Source: a virus. From it: a DNA stretch of 33,262 bases. The DNA lies in the IMG/VR virus record IMGVR_UViG_3300021963_000405, positions 1 through 33,262 of that record. One strand, 5' to 3'. This document shows positions 9,843 through 17,348 of the stretch, one piece after another. The notes beneath the pieces are model-generated. The model was not told where the DNA came from. It made no database searches and saw nothing but the letters and a program-made list of their open reading frames with translations. The first letter of the stretch is position 1. Every line of letters begins with the position of its first letter. The position numbers and the translations under genes are program-made.

Positions 9843-10319
9843 ATGGAAGAATTAGAAAATTATATGATTGCTCACAAAGATGAAGAAGGTTACACCATAT
9901 GGTCTATACCAAATTTAGAATTACCAATACAAACGGTAGTAAACGCAACTTGTAGAAACAATGAACATTATGTTTTTGTAACATCATCTTTAGAAGATTT
10001 TGGATTTGCAACTGCATACGATGCTGATTTTTCATTACCAAGTGGTTCTATATCACGCATTTTATTTAATGTAGAAATTGCAAAAGAAACATTTAAAACT
10101 CATATTAGAAATGCTAGAAATGAATTATTTCCTGATTTAGATGTACAATATATGAGAGCATTGGAATCTGGTAATCAAACAAAAATTGAAGAAATAGTTC
10201 AAAAGAAAGAAACTTTACGAAATATAACAAATATTGATTTAAGTGATGTAACTACTTTATCTGAATTAAAAGCAAAATGGCCGGTTGATATATTAGGAAA
10301 ATCTTTGTACGAATTCTAA
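9843..10319 (+). CDS. Probable tail fibre assembly chaperone, 158 aa
   Basis: This gene starts 12 nt after the fibre stop with no promoter or terminator between, so the two are almost certainly co-transcribed. The C-terminal half (about 80-150) has a pattern seen in phage tail-fibre assembly proteins: LDVQYMRALESGNQ, then IVQKKETLRNITNIDLS, then TLSELKAKWP. In those families an acidic helix is followed by a K/R-rich 'K..LR..T' helix and an 'ELKA.WP' end. The N-terminal half is beta-rich and not recognised. Position and C-terminal pattern support a role in folding or trimerising the fibre, but the N-terminus gives no independent support. An alternative is a minor virion protein that binds the fibre. 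Confidence 0.55.
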   Translation: MEELENYMIAHKDEEGYTIWSIPNLELPIQTVVNATCRNNEHYVFVTSSLEDFGFATAYDADFSLPSGSISRILFNVEIAKETFKTHIRNARNELFPDLDVQYMRALESGNQTKIEEIVQKKETLRNITNIDLSDVTTLSELKAKWPVDILGKSLYEF

Positions 10320-10327
10320 AAAAGTAT

Positions 10328-10336
10328 ATATTTATA
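10328..10336 (+). promoter_or_regulatory. Phage promoter-like motif upstream of first coiled-coil gene
   Basis: This is an exact ATATTTATA, 16 nt before the ATG, followed by TATAAACATTAAAG. The downstream paralogue at 14069 has a very similar leader. Confidence 0.55.
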
Positions 10337-10352
10337 TATAAACATTAAAGTT

Positions 10353-10637
10353 ATGTCACAAAAAACAGAACAATTACCTAAAGAAACATTAGAATTATTA
10401 ATAAATTCGCAAACTAAAGCAAATGAACTAATTCTTAGTTTAGGACAAATTCATTTAAGAATTAGAGATTTTAATAATCAAATAGCTAAATTAGAAGAAT
10501 CTAAATTAGAAATAGAAGCTGAAATTGATAATTCAAGTAAGCAGTTTGTAGAACTTACTAAAACTTTAGAGATGAAGTATCCACAAGGTGAAGTTGATTT
10601 GAATCAAGGTATTGTTATATACGAATCTCCTGAATAA
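10353..10637 (+). CDS. Small coiled-coil protein, paralogue of the 14069 gene, 94 aa
   Basis: I do not recognise a named family. The protein is almost entirely helical and heptad-like from ~10 to 75 (LRIRDFNNQIAKLEESKLEI and onward), followed by the short motif KYPQGEVDLNQGIVIYE. The gene at 14069-14467 has the same plan and the same closing motif (KYPQGRINLQEGMIQYQ), plus a longer Gln/Ala-rich tail. The two copies bracket the sugar-transfer module. Proteins of this type are common as small conserved ORFs near structural genes of T4-like environmental phages, but no function can be given. It has its own promoter-like motif, and a host-type promoter follows its stop codon. Confidence 0.7.
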   Translation: MSQKTEQLPKETLELLINSQTKANELILSLGQIHLRIRDFNNQIAKLEESKLEIEAEIDNSSKQFVELTKTLEMKYPQGEVDLNQGIVIYESPE

Positions 10638-10643
10638 AATAAA

Positions 10644-10675
10644 TTTGGTAGTTTAGAATTAATTTTGTATCTTTG
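10644..10675 (+). promoter_or_regulatory. Bacteroidetes primary-sigma-type promoter (TTTG-N20-TATCTTTG)
   Basis: TTTG at 10644-10647 and TATCTTTG at 10668-10675 are separated by 20 nt. This fits the known Bacteroidetes -33 TTTG / -7 TAnnTTTG consensus. The glycosyltransferase fusion starts 16 nt downstream. I saw no other full match in the window; the other transcription units carry the ATATTTATA motif instead. Confidence 0.7.
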
Positions 10676-10691
10676 TTACAATTAATAAAAT

Positions 10692-12872
10692 ATGTCTAAA
10701 AAGAAGTTACTTTATATTGCTCCGCATTTATCTACTGGAGGACAACCGCAATACTTATATAAGCAGGTAAAGCATTTCATTAAAGATTTTGATATCCAAG
10801 TTGTTGAAATAAACAATAGTGGCGGTAATGCTTTTGTAGTTCAAAAAAATAGAATAAAATCATTAGTAACAGTACATACATTAGGAGAGGATAAATCTGA
10901 AATACTTAAAGTAATTGCAGAATTTAATCCTGATATCATACATTTTCAGGAAATCCCACAATTTGATTTAGCTACATTTATATTAGACCAAATTTTTACA
11001 AAAGATAGAAAATATTTTATTGTAGCATCTACACATGGTTCATTTACAAATCCATCTGAAATAGTTTATCACCCTGATAGATATATTTTAGTATCTGAAT
11101 GGAGTAGACAACGATTCATTGATACTGGAGTTGAAACCCAATTGTGGGAATATCCAATCGAAGAATACAAATTTGATAAGGAGGCTGCACAAAAAGAATT
11201 AGGGTTTGAATCAGACTGGAAACATATCCTTAATGTTGGTTTATTTGCTCCAGGTAAAAATCAAGGTGAGATATTTGCATTAGCAACTCAATTAGAAAAA
11301 TATAAAATTAAATTTCACTTTGTAGGAAATCAAGCTGGAAACTTTGAAGATTATTGGGCACCGTTGATGAAACATAAACCATACAATTGTGTGGTGTGGG
11401 GTGAGCGTGATGATGTGGATACATTCTACGCAGCAAGTGATATGTTTTATTTTAGTTCTAAATTAGAATTAAATCCACTATCAATTAAAGAGGCATTGAG
11501 TTATAAACTACCTTCTATATTCAGAAAACTACACACATACTTAGATACATACGATAACAATCCTTTGGTAACTTATATAAATGAAGATTTAAAAGCAACA
11601 AAGAAAGTTATATTAGATACACTTACACCTGAGTTTAATGAAATTCCTGGTTGGTTTGCTTATGATGAATTATATAATGAATTTGTAAATGAATCAAAAG
11701 ATGGAGATACTTTTGTTGAAGTTGGTAGTTGGTTTGGAAAATCTACAAATTATTTAGCAACAAAAATAAAAGAATCTAAAAAAGATATTAAGTTTATAAC
11801 GGTAGATACTTTTAAGGGAACTGATGATGAGGAGTTACATCAAAATATTGTAGGAGCATTCAATGGAGATATATTCTATGAATTTGTAGATAACACAGTA
11901 CTTTCAGAAAACTATGGTTCATTTGAAATAATTAAAGATACATCACACAACGCATCTAATCAATTCCAAAATGGTAGTATTGATTATATAATGTTAGATG
12001 CCGGTCATAGTTACGAAGATGTAAATGATGATATTCATTATTGGTATAACAAATTAAAACCGGGTGGAACTATTAGTGGTGATGATTATGGTGGAAGTTT
12101 CTTCCCTGGCGTTACTAGAGCAGTTAATGAATTCTTTTATGACCAATGTACAATTGGATTTAGAAATTGGAGACGTAAGAAACCTCGTATTCAGGTAAAA
12201 CATCTATTAACTAGACCTGATGATATGAGAGAGATGGTTAGTATCCAATCTCTTAAGCAATTAGAGAAATACGGAATTGTATATGAACAAATTATAAATG
12301 AAGTATATGAGGGATTGGCACCTGCTGAAAATTGTAGAAGGCCTGAGCATATAAGTAAAGATAATAAGCCGGGTGAGTTATACCCTGGTGCTGGTTTGGG
12401 TTGGATGACTGGTAGACACTATGGATGTTATTTAGCACATAGGGGAGCATTGGAAACGATGGATACTGAAAACTTTGATTATACTTTAATATTTGAAGCG
12501 GATGCATTTATTTATACTGGATTAGAGGAATTTGTTGAGATAGTACATAGAGCGTGTTTTATTTCAGAAAGAGATAACGTACCATTCATTTCATTCGCTG
12601 ACAATCCATCTAGAGAAAAAACAAAAATAGATGAACTATTTTCAAAAACAGCATTTAATCAGGATTTAGCACATTGTTATTTAATTCCAAATAGAGAGAA
12701 GCAGTGGTGGATGGATAGGTTGATAGATTGTGGTTGGGATGTTGGTGACCTTTGGTTCAATCACGTTTTCTATAATCACCCAAGACCTCGTTATACAACA
12801 AACAAAATGTATAGTAAGCAGGCGGAAGGATATTCATTATTGGATTTAACAGTTAAAACTTGGAATACATGA
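10692..12872 (+). CDS. Three-domain sugar-modifying enzyme: GT4-like glycosyltransferase, SAM methyltransferase, GT-A-like glycosyltransferase (726 aa)
   Basis: Residues 1 to ~305 resemble a GT-B (GT4-type) glycosyltransferase: N-terminal LLYIAPHLSTGGQPQYLYK, a second Rossmann half starting HILNVGLFAPGKNQGE, and the acidic donor-site pattern SKLELNPLSIKEALSYKLP. Residues ~315-495 are a class I methyltransferase of the Methyltransf_24 kind: SAM loop FVEVGSWFGKST near 342, then YIMLDAGHSYEDVNDDI near 433 and KLKPGGTISGDDY. The last ~200 residues look like a GT-A-type transferase, with a DxD-like acidic patch in YTLIFEADAFIYTG near 594-607. It would build or cap a glycan, with one methylation step. 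The next gene overlaps it by 4 bases (ATGA), so the two form a unit under the host-type promoter. Sugar, acceptor and order of action are unknown. The first two domain calls are firm, the third moderate. Confidence 0.8.
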   Translation: MSKKKLLYIAPHLSTGGQPQYLYKQVKHFIKDFDIQVVEINNSGGNAFVVQKNRIKSLVTVHTLGEDKSEILKVIAEFNPDIIHFQEIPQFDLATFILDQIFTKDRKYFIVASTHGSFTNPSEIVYHPDRYILVSEWSRQRFIDTGVETQLWEYPIEEYKFDKEAAQKELGFESDWKHILNVGLFAPGKNQGEIFALATQLEKYKIKFHFVGNQAGNFEDYWAPLMKHKPYNCVVWGERDDVDTFYAASDMFYFSSKLELNPLSIKEALSYKLPSIFRKLHTYLDTYDNNPLVTYINEDLKATKKVILDTLTPEFNEIPGWFAYDELYNEFVNESKDGDTFVEVGSWFGKSTNYLATKIKESKKDIKFITVDTFKGTDDEELHQNIVGAFNGDIFYEFVDNTVLSENYGSFEIIKDTSHNASNQFQNGSIDYIMLDAGHSYEDVNDDIHYWYNKLKPGGTISGDDYGGSFFPGVTRAVNEFFYDQCTIGFRNWRRKKPRIQVKHLLTRPDDMREMVSIQSLKQLEKYGIVYEQIINEVYEGLAPAENCRRPEHISKDNKPGELYPGAGLGWMTGRHYGCYLAHRGALETMDTENFDYTLIFEADAFIYTGLEEFVEIVHRACFISERDNVPFISFADNPSREKTKIDELFSKTAFNQDLAHCYLIPNREKQWWMDRLIDCGWDVGDLWFNHVFYNHPRPRYTTNKMYSKQAEGYSLLDLTVKTWNT

Positions 12873-14017
12873 TATACGATAATTTAAAAAAGAATAGAAA
12901 TCCAATTGTAAATGTTGAGAACAAAGTAGTAATACATTTTGTTAGAGGACCTTTTGTAGAAATCAAAGGAGGTAAGGTTGCCGAATATAAAGTTGAATTT
13001 ATAGATAATAAAACTGGTAGAATTGTTTATTCAACAACTGTTGGTAATAATTGTTGGTGTAAGTGTAGTATTGAGTATTATGTTGATTGGAAAATCAATA
13101 TATATGAAAATGGAAAAATGTGGTATCAGCATTTATATAATCCAAATAGTAAACGAGTTTATATTGCAATCGATTCCAAAGCTTTAGGCGATTCGTTATC
13201 TTGGTTTCCATACGCAGATGAATTTAGAAAAAAACATAATTGTAATGTGATAGTATCTACATTTATGAATGATATGTTTATAGACCAATATCCGGAACTT
13301 GAATTTGTTAGTCCTGGTACAAATGTTACTGATTTATATGCAATGTATGGTATTGGATTATTTTATAATGAAGATGGTACTATAAATGGATTAAAAAATC
13401 CAACGGACCCAAAAACAGTTACATTACAAAAAATGTGTTCTGATATTTTAGGATTAGAATATAAAGAAGTAAAACCAAAAGTAAGAGATGTAACCAAAGG
13501 ATTGGACTTGAATACTAAACAAGTTTGTATTGGCGTATTTGGAACTGCACAATCTAAATTTTGGAATAATGCAACTGGATGGCAAGATGTAGTTGATTGG
13601 TTGAATAACAAAGGATATACAGTCAAATTATTATCAAAAGAAGGTGATGATTATATGGGTAATAAGTTACCAAAAGGAATAGTTCATCATCCAAACGGAC
13701 CAATTGAAAGGGTTATGATGGAAATGAAAAAATCCAAAGCATTCATTGGAATAGGTAGTGGATTGAGTTGGTTGAGTTGGTCATTAGATGTTCCTACTGT
13801 ATTAATTAGTGGATTTTCATATGATTGGGCAGAAATGGAAGATTGTATCCGAATTGCAGCACCTAAAGGTAAATGTGAAGGGTGTTTTAATAGAATAAAG
13901 TTAGATGGTGGGGATTGGAATTGGTGTCCTGACCATAAGGGTACTGAAAGACAATTTGAATGTACAAAATCAATAACTTCGGAAATGGTAATAAAACAAT
14001 TAGAAAAATTCTTATAA
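12869..14017 (+). CDS. BAHT/TibC-type protein O-heptosyltransferase homologue, 382 aa
   Basis: I chose the ATG at 12869 because it overlaps the preceding stop as ATGA; an in-frame TTG at 12860 is less likely. The protein has the build of the bacterial autotransporter heptosyltransferases (TibC, Aah; GT9-related). It has an N-terminal beta-barrel region (about 18-95, including FVRGPFVEIKGGKVAEYKV), then DSKALGDSLSWFPYADEFRK near 102-121 (the family's 'GDtlAW.py...F' signature), a GT-B C-terminal half (FIGIGSGLSWLSW near 292-304), and a four-cysteine cluster C336-x2-C339-x13-C353-x11-C365. That cluster matches the position of TibC's iron-finger. Known members transfer heptose from ADP-heptose to Ser of strand-loop-strand adhesins. 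In this phage the obvious candidate acceptor is the nearby fibre, which is inference. No heptose-synthesis genes are visible here. Confidence 0.8.
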   Translation: MIYDNLKKNRNPIVNVENKVVIHFVRGPFVEIKGGKVAEYKVEFIDNKTGRIVYSTTVGNNCWCKCSIEYYVDWKINIYENGKMWYQHLYNPNSKRVYIAIDSKALGDSLSWFPYADEFRKKHNCNVIVSTFMNDMFIDQYPELEFVSPGTNVTDLYAMYGIGLFYNEDGTINGLKNPTDPKTVTLQKMCSDILGLEYKEVKPKVRDVTKGLDLNTKQVCIGVFGTAQSKFWNNATGWQDVVDWLNNKGYTVKLLSKEGDDYMGNKLPKGIVHHPNGPIERVMMEMKKSKAFIGIGSGLSWLSWSLDVPTVLISGFSYDWAEMEDCIRIAAPKGKCEGCFNRIKLDGGDWNWCPDHKGTERQFECTKSITSEMVIKQLEKFL

Positions 14018-14030
14018 AAATAAAAAAACA

Positions 14031-14045
14031 ATATACTTATATATA
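14031..14045 (+). promoter_or_regulatory. Variant phage promoter-like motif
   Basis: ATATACTTATATATA also occurs, identical over 15 bases, at 17315-17329. It may be a variant of the ATATTTATA element. It is followed by TAAACAATAAA, close to the leader of the paralogous gene at 10353. Confidence 0.45.
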
Positions 14046-14068
14046 TAAACAATAAAAAACATAATATT

Positions 14069-14467
14069 ATGGCAGAATTAGATAACATCCCACAAAAACA
14101 AACAATTGAAATTGAAACAGTTAAATTGGATGAATCTGTAGTAAAAACAATTACAGAATTAAATCAAAAATCAAATGCAATGGTTTCTGATTTTGGTAGT
14201 ATTTACCTTAGAAAAAAAGAAATAGCAGAAGAATTGATAAAATTAGATTCTATTTTAGAAGATTCGGAAGCTCAATTTAAATCAATTAATGCTGAATTAA
14301 AAGAAATTGTAGATGCATTAGATGATAAATATCCTCAAGGTAGAATTAATTTACAAGAAGGTATGATTCAATATCAGCCTGGTGCATTGAGTAGAAAGCA
14401 ATTAGCAGAACAACAAGCAAAACAAGCACAACAATCTGCTAGTGGTATGAAAGTTGTAAAAGAATAA
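14069..14467 (+). CDS. Small coiled-coil protein, paralogue of the 10353 gene, 132 aa
   Basis: Same architecture as the protein encoded at 10353-10637: a charged N-terminus, a helical heptad-like core (about 25-85), and the shared motif KYPQGRINLQEGMIQYQ. It adds a C-terminal extension rich in Gln, Ala and Lys (KQLAEQQAKQAQQSASG). The leaders of the two genes are also alike. This suggests that a gene plus its promoter was duplicated, with the sugar-transfer pair sitting between the copies. No enzymatic motif is seen. A small virion or chaperone-like protein is possible, but I do not assign a function. Confidence 0.7.
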   Translation: MAELDNIPQKQTIEIETVKLDESVVKTITELNQKSNAMVSDFGSIYLRKKEIAEELIKLDSILEDSEAQFKSINAELKEIVDALDDKYPQGRINLQEGMIQYQPGALSRKQLAEQQAKQAQQSASGMKVVKE

Positions 14468-14473
14468 TATCGA

Positions 14474-14482
14474 ATATTTATA
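14474..14482 (+). promoter_or_regulatory. Phage promoter-like motif upstream of the 932-aa gene
   Basis: Exact ATATTTATA, 16 nt before the ATG. It lies immediately after the upstream stop codon in a gap of only 31 nt. Confidence 0.55.
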
Positions 14483-14498
14483 TAGCAACAACTATATA

Positions 14499-17297
14499 AT
14501 GGGAGAATTATCAAAATTTTTAGTGGAATCAATATTATTGGAAGCGGCTCCGATAGACAAGCAAATAGTTGTCTATTCGGGCCGCTTTCAACCTTTTCAT
14601 AAGGGTCACTTCGCAACATATCAAAACCTTGTAAAGAAATTCGGGTCTGATAGTGTTTATATCGGAACTTCTAATGTTACCGATTCAAAAAAATCTCCAT
14701 TTAATTTTAAGGAAAAGAAAGCAATAATGACAACCATGTTTGGTATTCCATCAAACAAAATTGTTAATATTAGAAATCCGTATGCACCCGAGGAAATACT
14801 AAAAAAATATGATTCAGATACAACTGGTTTAATAGTTGTAGTTGGTGAGAAAGATGAGAATCGTTTAGGTGGTAAATATTTTACTCCATATAAAGGTAAA
14901 GTAACCGAACCATATTTAGATAGAGGATATGTGTACGCATCTCCGGCAACATCAAATCCTATTAGTGGTACTGATGTTCGTTATTGGTTAAGTGCTGGTA
15001 GTGTGGCTGATAGAAAGAAAAACTTTACAAAAGCATATCCAAAGTTTGATGAACAAATATTCAAATTAATTACTCTTAAATTAAAAGGATTAAAAGAATA
15101 TATCAACGAAGAAATTAAACTAAATGTAAAAGTTGGTGATACTTTGTTGATGGGTAAATTCAAAAACAAAAAAGTAGTTGTTAAATCAATAGGTGAAGAT
15201 GAGTGGGGAATGCCAACAATCAATGGTAAGAAAGCAGTAACATTCAGAATACCTAAGAAAGAGCAATTAAAAGAAATGGGATTGCCCGGTGGTGCTGGTG
15301 TTGGTTTAAGTTTGTCGGGTGGATATATTAATGGTGCACCAAAAGCTGATGATGTTAAGAAGGTTAGTAAAAAACTTAACAACAAAGGTATGAGTGGATA
15401 TGAAGAAATTGATGAAGATAAAATTCCTGGTGGATTGGCAAAAGGTAAAACTATAATTGATTTGGCTAAAAAATATGATGCTAAAGGATATTATGACCCA
15501 AAGCAATTTGCAAAAGAATACATCAAACCCAAATTAATGCAGGGTATTAAAGTTGAAATGGAGCACACAACTGATGTTCGTATTGCAACTGAAATAGCTA
15601 TGGACCATTTATGGGAAGATATCAACTATTATGAGAAGTTAGCAAGTATTGAAGGTGATAGTATAGCTGAAGCAAGTGGTAATGGGGCTTTTTACAATGA
15701 TGGAAATGCAACAAGCGGTACAATGTGGAATGCTGATTGGAATGATTATGATAATGAAGGATACTATTTAGATAACTTAGAAGGTTGGGATTTCTTTGAT
15801 GAAACTCCATCTGAAAGAGAAAAGAAAAAAGCAGTAGACCAAAAATTACCAATAGATAATCATAACGATACCACCGATAAGTATAATCGTATATTAAAGC
15901 ATAATTTAAAATCTCCATCCGATTTTCTAAAAGAAAGTTCAGCAAAGGATTTGGAAAAGCAATTAGTAGCATTATACAATACGGCTTTTAAGATGATGCC
16001 AAATTCACCAGCACAAATGAAAGTTAGAGCTGAGATAGACAAACTTAAAAAACAAATAGATTCACTAAAGAAGGAATCAGTAAACGAATCTCTATTATTA
16101 GAAGGTGGGGCTTATGGACATATGAATCACCCATTTGATATTGAGATGAATCTTACATTTGGTGACTTAAAACAAATTGTAGTAAGAGCATTAAATGGTG
16201 ATTTAGAATTAGCAAGAGAGAAGACTGATGGACAGGCATTAGCAGTTAGTTGGGTAAATGGTAGATTAGTTGCAGCTCGTAACAAATCACATCTAAAGAA
16301 CAAAGGAGCTGGTGCTATGACAATAGGACAAGTAGCAGATAAGTTTGCTGGTAGAGGTGGATTAACCGATGCTTACAACTTTGCTATGCAGGATTTATCT
16401 AAAGCAATTGGAGCACTATCCGAACCCCAACGTAAGAAGGTTTTTAAGGATGGTAGTTCGTTTATGAATTTGGAAGTAATATATCCAACGTCTGTAAACG
16501 TAATCCCTTACAATCAACCCCTATTAGTATTTCATGGTACATTTGATTATGATATGGATGGCACTATTGTGGGTGAGAACCAACAAGCAGCATCTATATT
16601 AGGTGGCATGATTAAACAAGTAAATGCACACGTACAATCTAAATACACAATACAGGGCCCTCCTATTAATAAACTTCCTAAATCAGAACACCTTTCCAAA
16701 TTACAAGGAAAGTATTTAGGAATGATTTCTAAACTACAATCTGAATTTGGTTTGCATGATTCTGATGGAGTAGCTGATTATCATCAAGCTTGGTGGACTA
16801 ACTTTGTAGAAAAGAAAGCTAAAAAGTTAGATTATCAACAAAAAATAGGATTAATAAAGAGATGGGCTTTTGGTGATAAGAGTTTCCGTATAGCAGAAAT
16901 AACTGATGAAAAATTAAGAACTTGGGCAGATACAACCGATAAGCAAGACCAACAAAAAATATCAAAGCAAAATCTAATGAGATTTGAGGAAATATTTTTA
17001 GGAGTTGGTGCCGATGTATTATCTTTTATGGATTCGGTTCTTACAGCAAACCCTGATAGTGCTAAAAGACAAATGGTAGCTCGTTTACAATCAACAATAT
17101 CTCAAGTAAAAGCAAGTGGTGACCCTAAGAAGATTGAAAAATTAAAATTAGAGTTATCTCGATTAAATGCACTTGGTGGATTTGAAAAGATTGTTCCAAA
17201 CGAAGGTATTGTATTTGTGTATGGTGGTAACACTTACAAATTAACTGGTGCATTCGCACCCCTAAATCAAATTTTAGGTATTTTCTTCGATAAATAA
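14499..17297 (+). CDS. Multidomain nucleotidyltransferase: NMNAT/cytidylyltransferase + DUF5661-like + ligase-like domain, 932 aa
   Basis: Residues ~22-170 are a nucleotidylyltransferase of the NMNAT/cytidylyltransferase superfamily: GRFQPFHKGH (28-37, with the HxGH signature) and the closing ISGTDVR (155-161). Residues ~305-385 resemble DUF5661 (VEMEHTTD 352-359, AMDHLWED 367-374). A low-complexity linker follows. Residues ~540-932 look like a covalent nucleotidyltransferase of the DNA/RNA ligase superfamily: motif I EKTDG with candidate nucleophile K575, a motif Ia-like VAARNKSHLK, motif III-like FMNLEVIYP, motif IV EGIVFVYGG (E902) and motif V-like TYKLTG (K914). Multidomain 'cytidylyltransferase' proteins occur in marine T4-like phages; the reaction is not known to me. 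LLE-A (13-16), INE-E (202-205) and LLE-G (533-536) fit the gp21 L/I-x-E cleavage rule and fall at domain edges. That suggests head packaging, which is a hypothesis. Confidence 0.75.
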   Translation: MGELSKFLVESILLEAAPIDKQIVVYSGRFQPFHKGHFATYQNLVKKFGSDSVYIGTSNVTDSKKSPFNFKEKKAIMTTMFGIPSNKIVNIRNPYAPEEILKKYDSDTTGLIVVVGEKDENRLGGKYFTPYKGKVTEPYLDRGYVYASPATSNPISGTDVRYWLSAGSVADRKKNFTKAYPKFDEQIFKLITLKLKGLKEYINEEIKLNVKVGDTLLMGKFKNKKVVVKSIGEDEWGMPTINGKKAVTFRIPKKEQLKEMGLPGGAGVGLSLSGGYINGAPKADDVKKVSKKLNNKGMSGYEEIDEDKIPGGLAKGKTIIDLAKKYDAKGYYDPKQFAKEYIKPKLMQGIKVEMEHTTDVRIATEIAMDHLWEDINYYEKLASIEGDSIAEASGNGAFYNDGNATSGTMWNADWNDYDNEGYYLDNLEGWDFFDETPSEREKKKAVDQKLPIDNHNDTTDKYNRILKHNLKSPSDFLKESSAKDLEKQLVALYNTAFKMMPNSPAQMKVRAEIDKLKKQIDSLKKESVNESLLLEGGAYGHMNHPFDIEMNLTFGDLKQIVVRALNGDLELAREKTDGQALAVSWVNGRLVAARNKSHLKNKGAGAMTIGQVADKFAGRGGLTDAYNFAMQDLSKAIGALSEPQRKKVFKDGSSFMNLEVIYPTSVNVIPYNQPLLVFHGTFDYDMDGTIVGENQQAASILGGMIKQVNAHVQSKYTIQGPPINKLPKSEHLSKLQGKYLGMISKLQSEFGLHDSDGVADYHQAWWTNFVEKKAKKLDYQQKIGLIKRWAFGDKSFRIAEITDEKLRTWADTTDKQDQQKISKQNLMRFEEIFLGVGADVLSFMDSVLTANPDSAKRQMVARLQSTISQVKASGDPKKIEKLKLELSRLNALGGFEKIVPNEGIVFVYGGNTYKLTGAFAPLNQILGIFFDK

Positions 17298-17314
17298 TCT
17301 TTTTTTGGATTTTG

Positions 17315-17329
17315 ATATACTTATATATA
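17315..17329 (+). promoter_or_regulatory. Variant phage promoter-like motif upstream of the packaging genes
   Basis: ATATACTTATATATA is identical to 14031-14045. It lies 19 nt before the ATG of the gene preceding terL. Confidence 0.45.
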
Positions 17330-17348
17330 CAAATATATCGTAAGTAAT

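Noticed and set aside
12860-12868. TTG start for the heptosyltransferase-like gene
   Set aside because: The ATG at 12869 overlaps the preceding stop as ATGA, the usual coupling arrangement.
13687-14088. Leftward 133-codon frame over the end of the heptosyltransferase gene
   Set aside because: Shadow of a well-supported gene; no promoter motif or domain, and its hydrophobic character comes from A-rich plus-strand codons.
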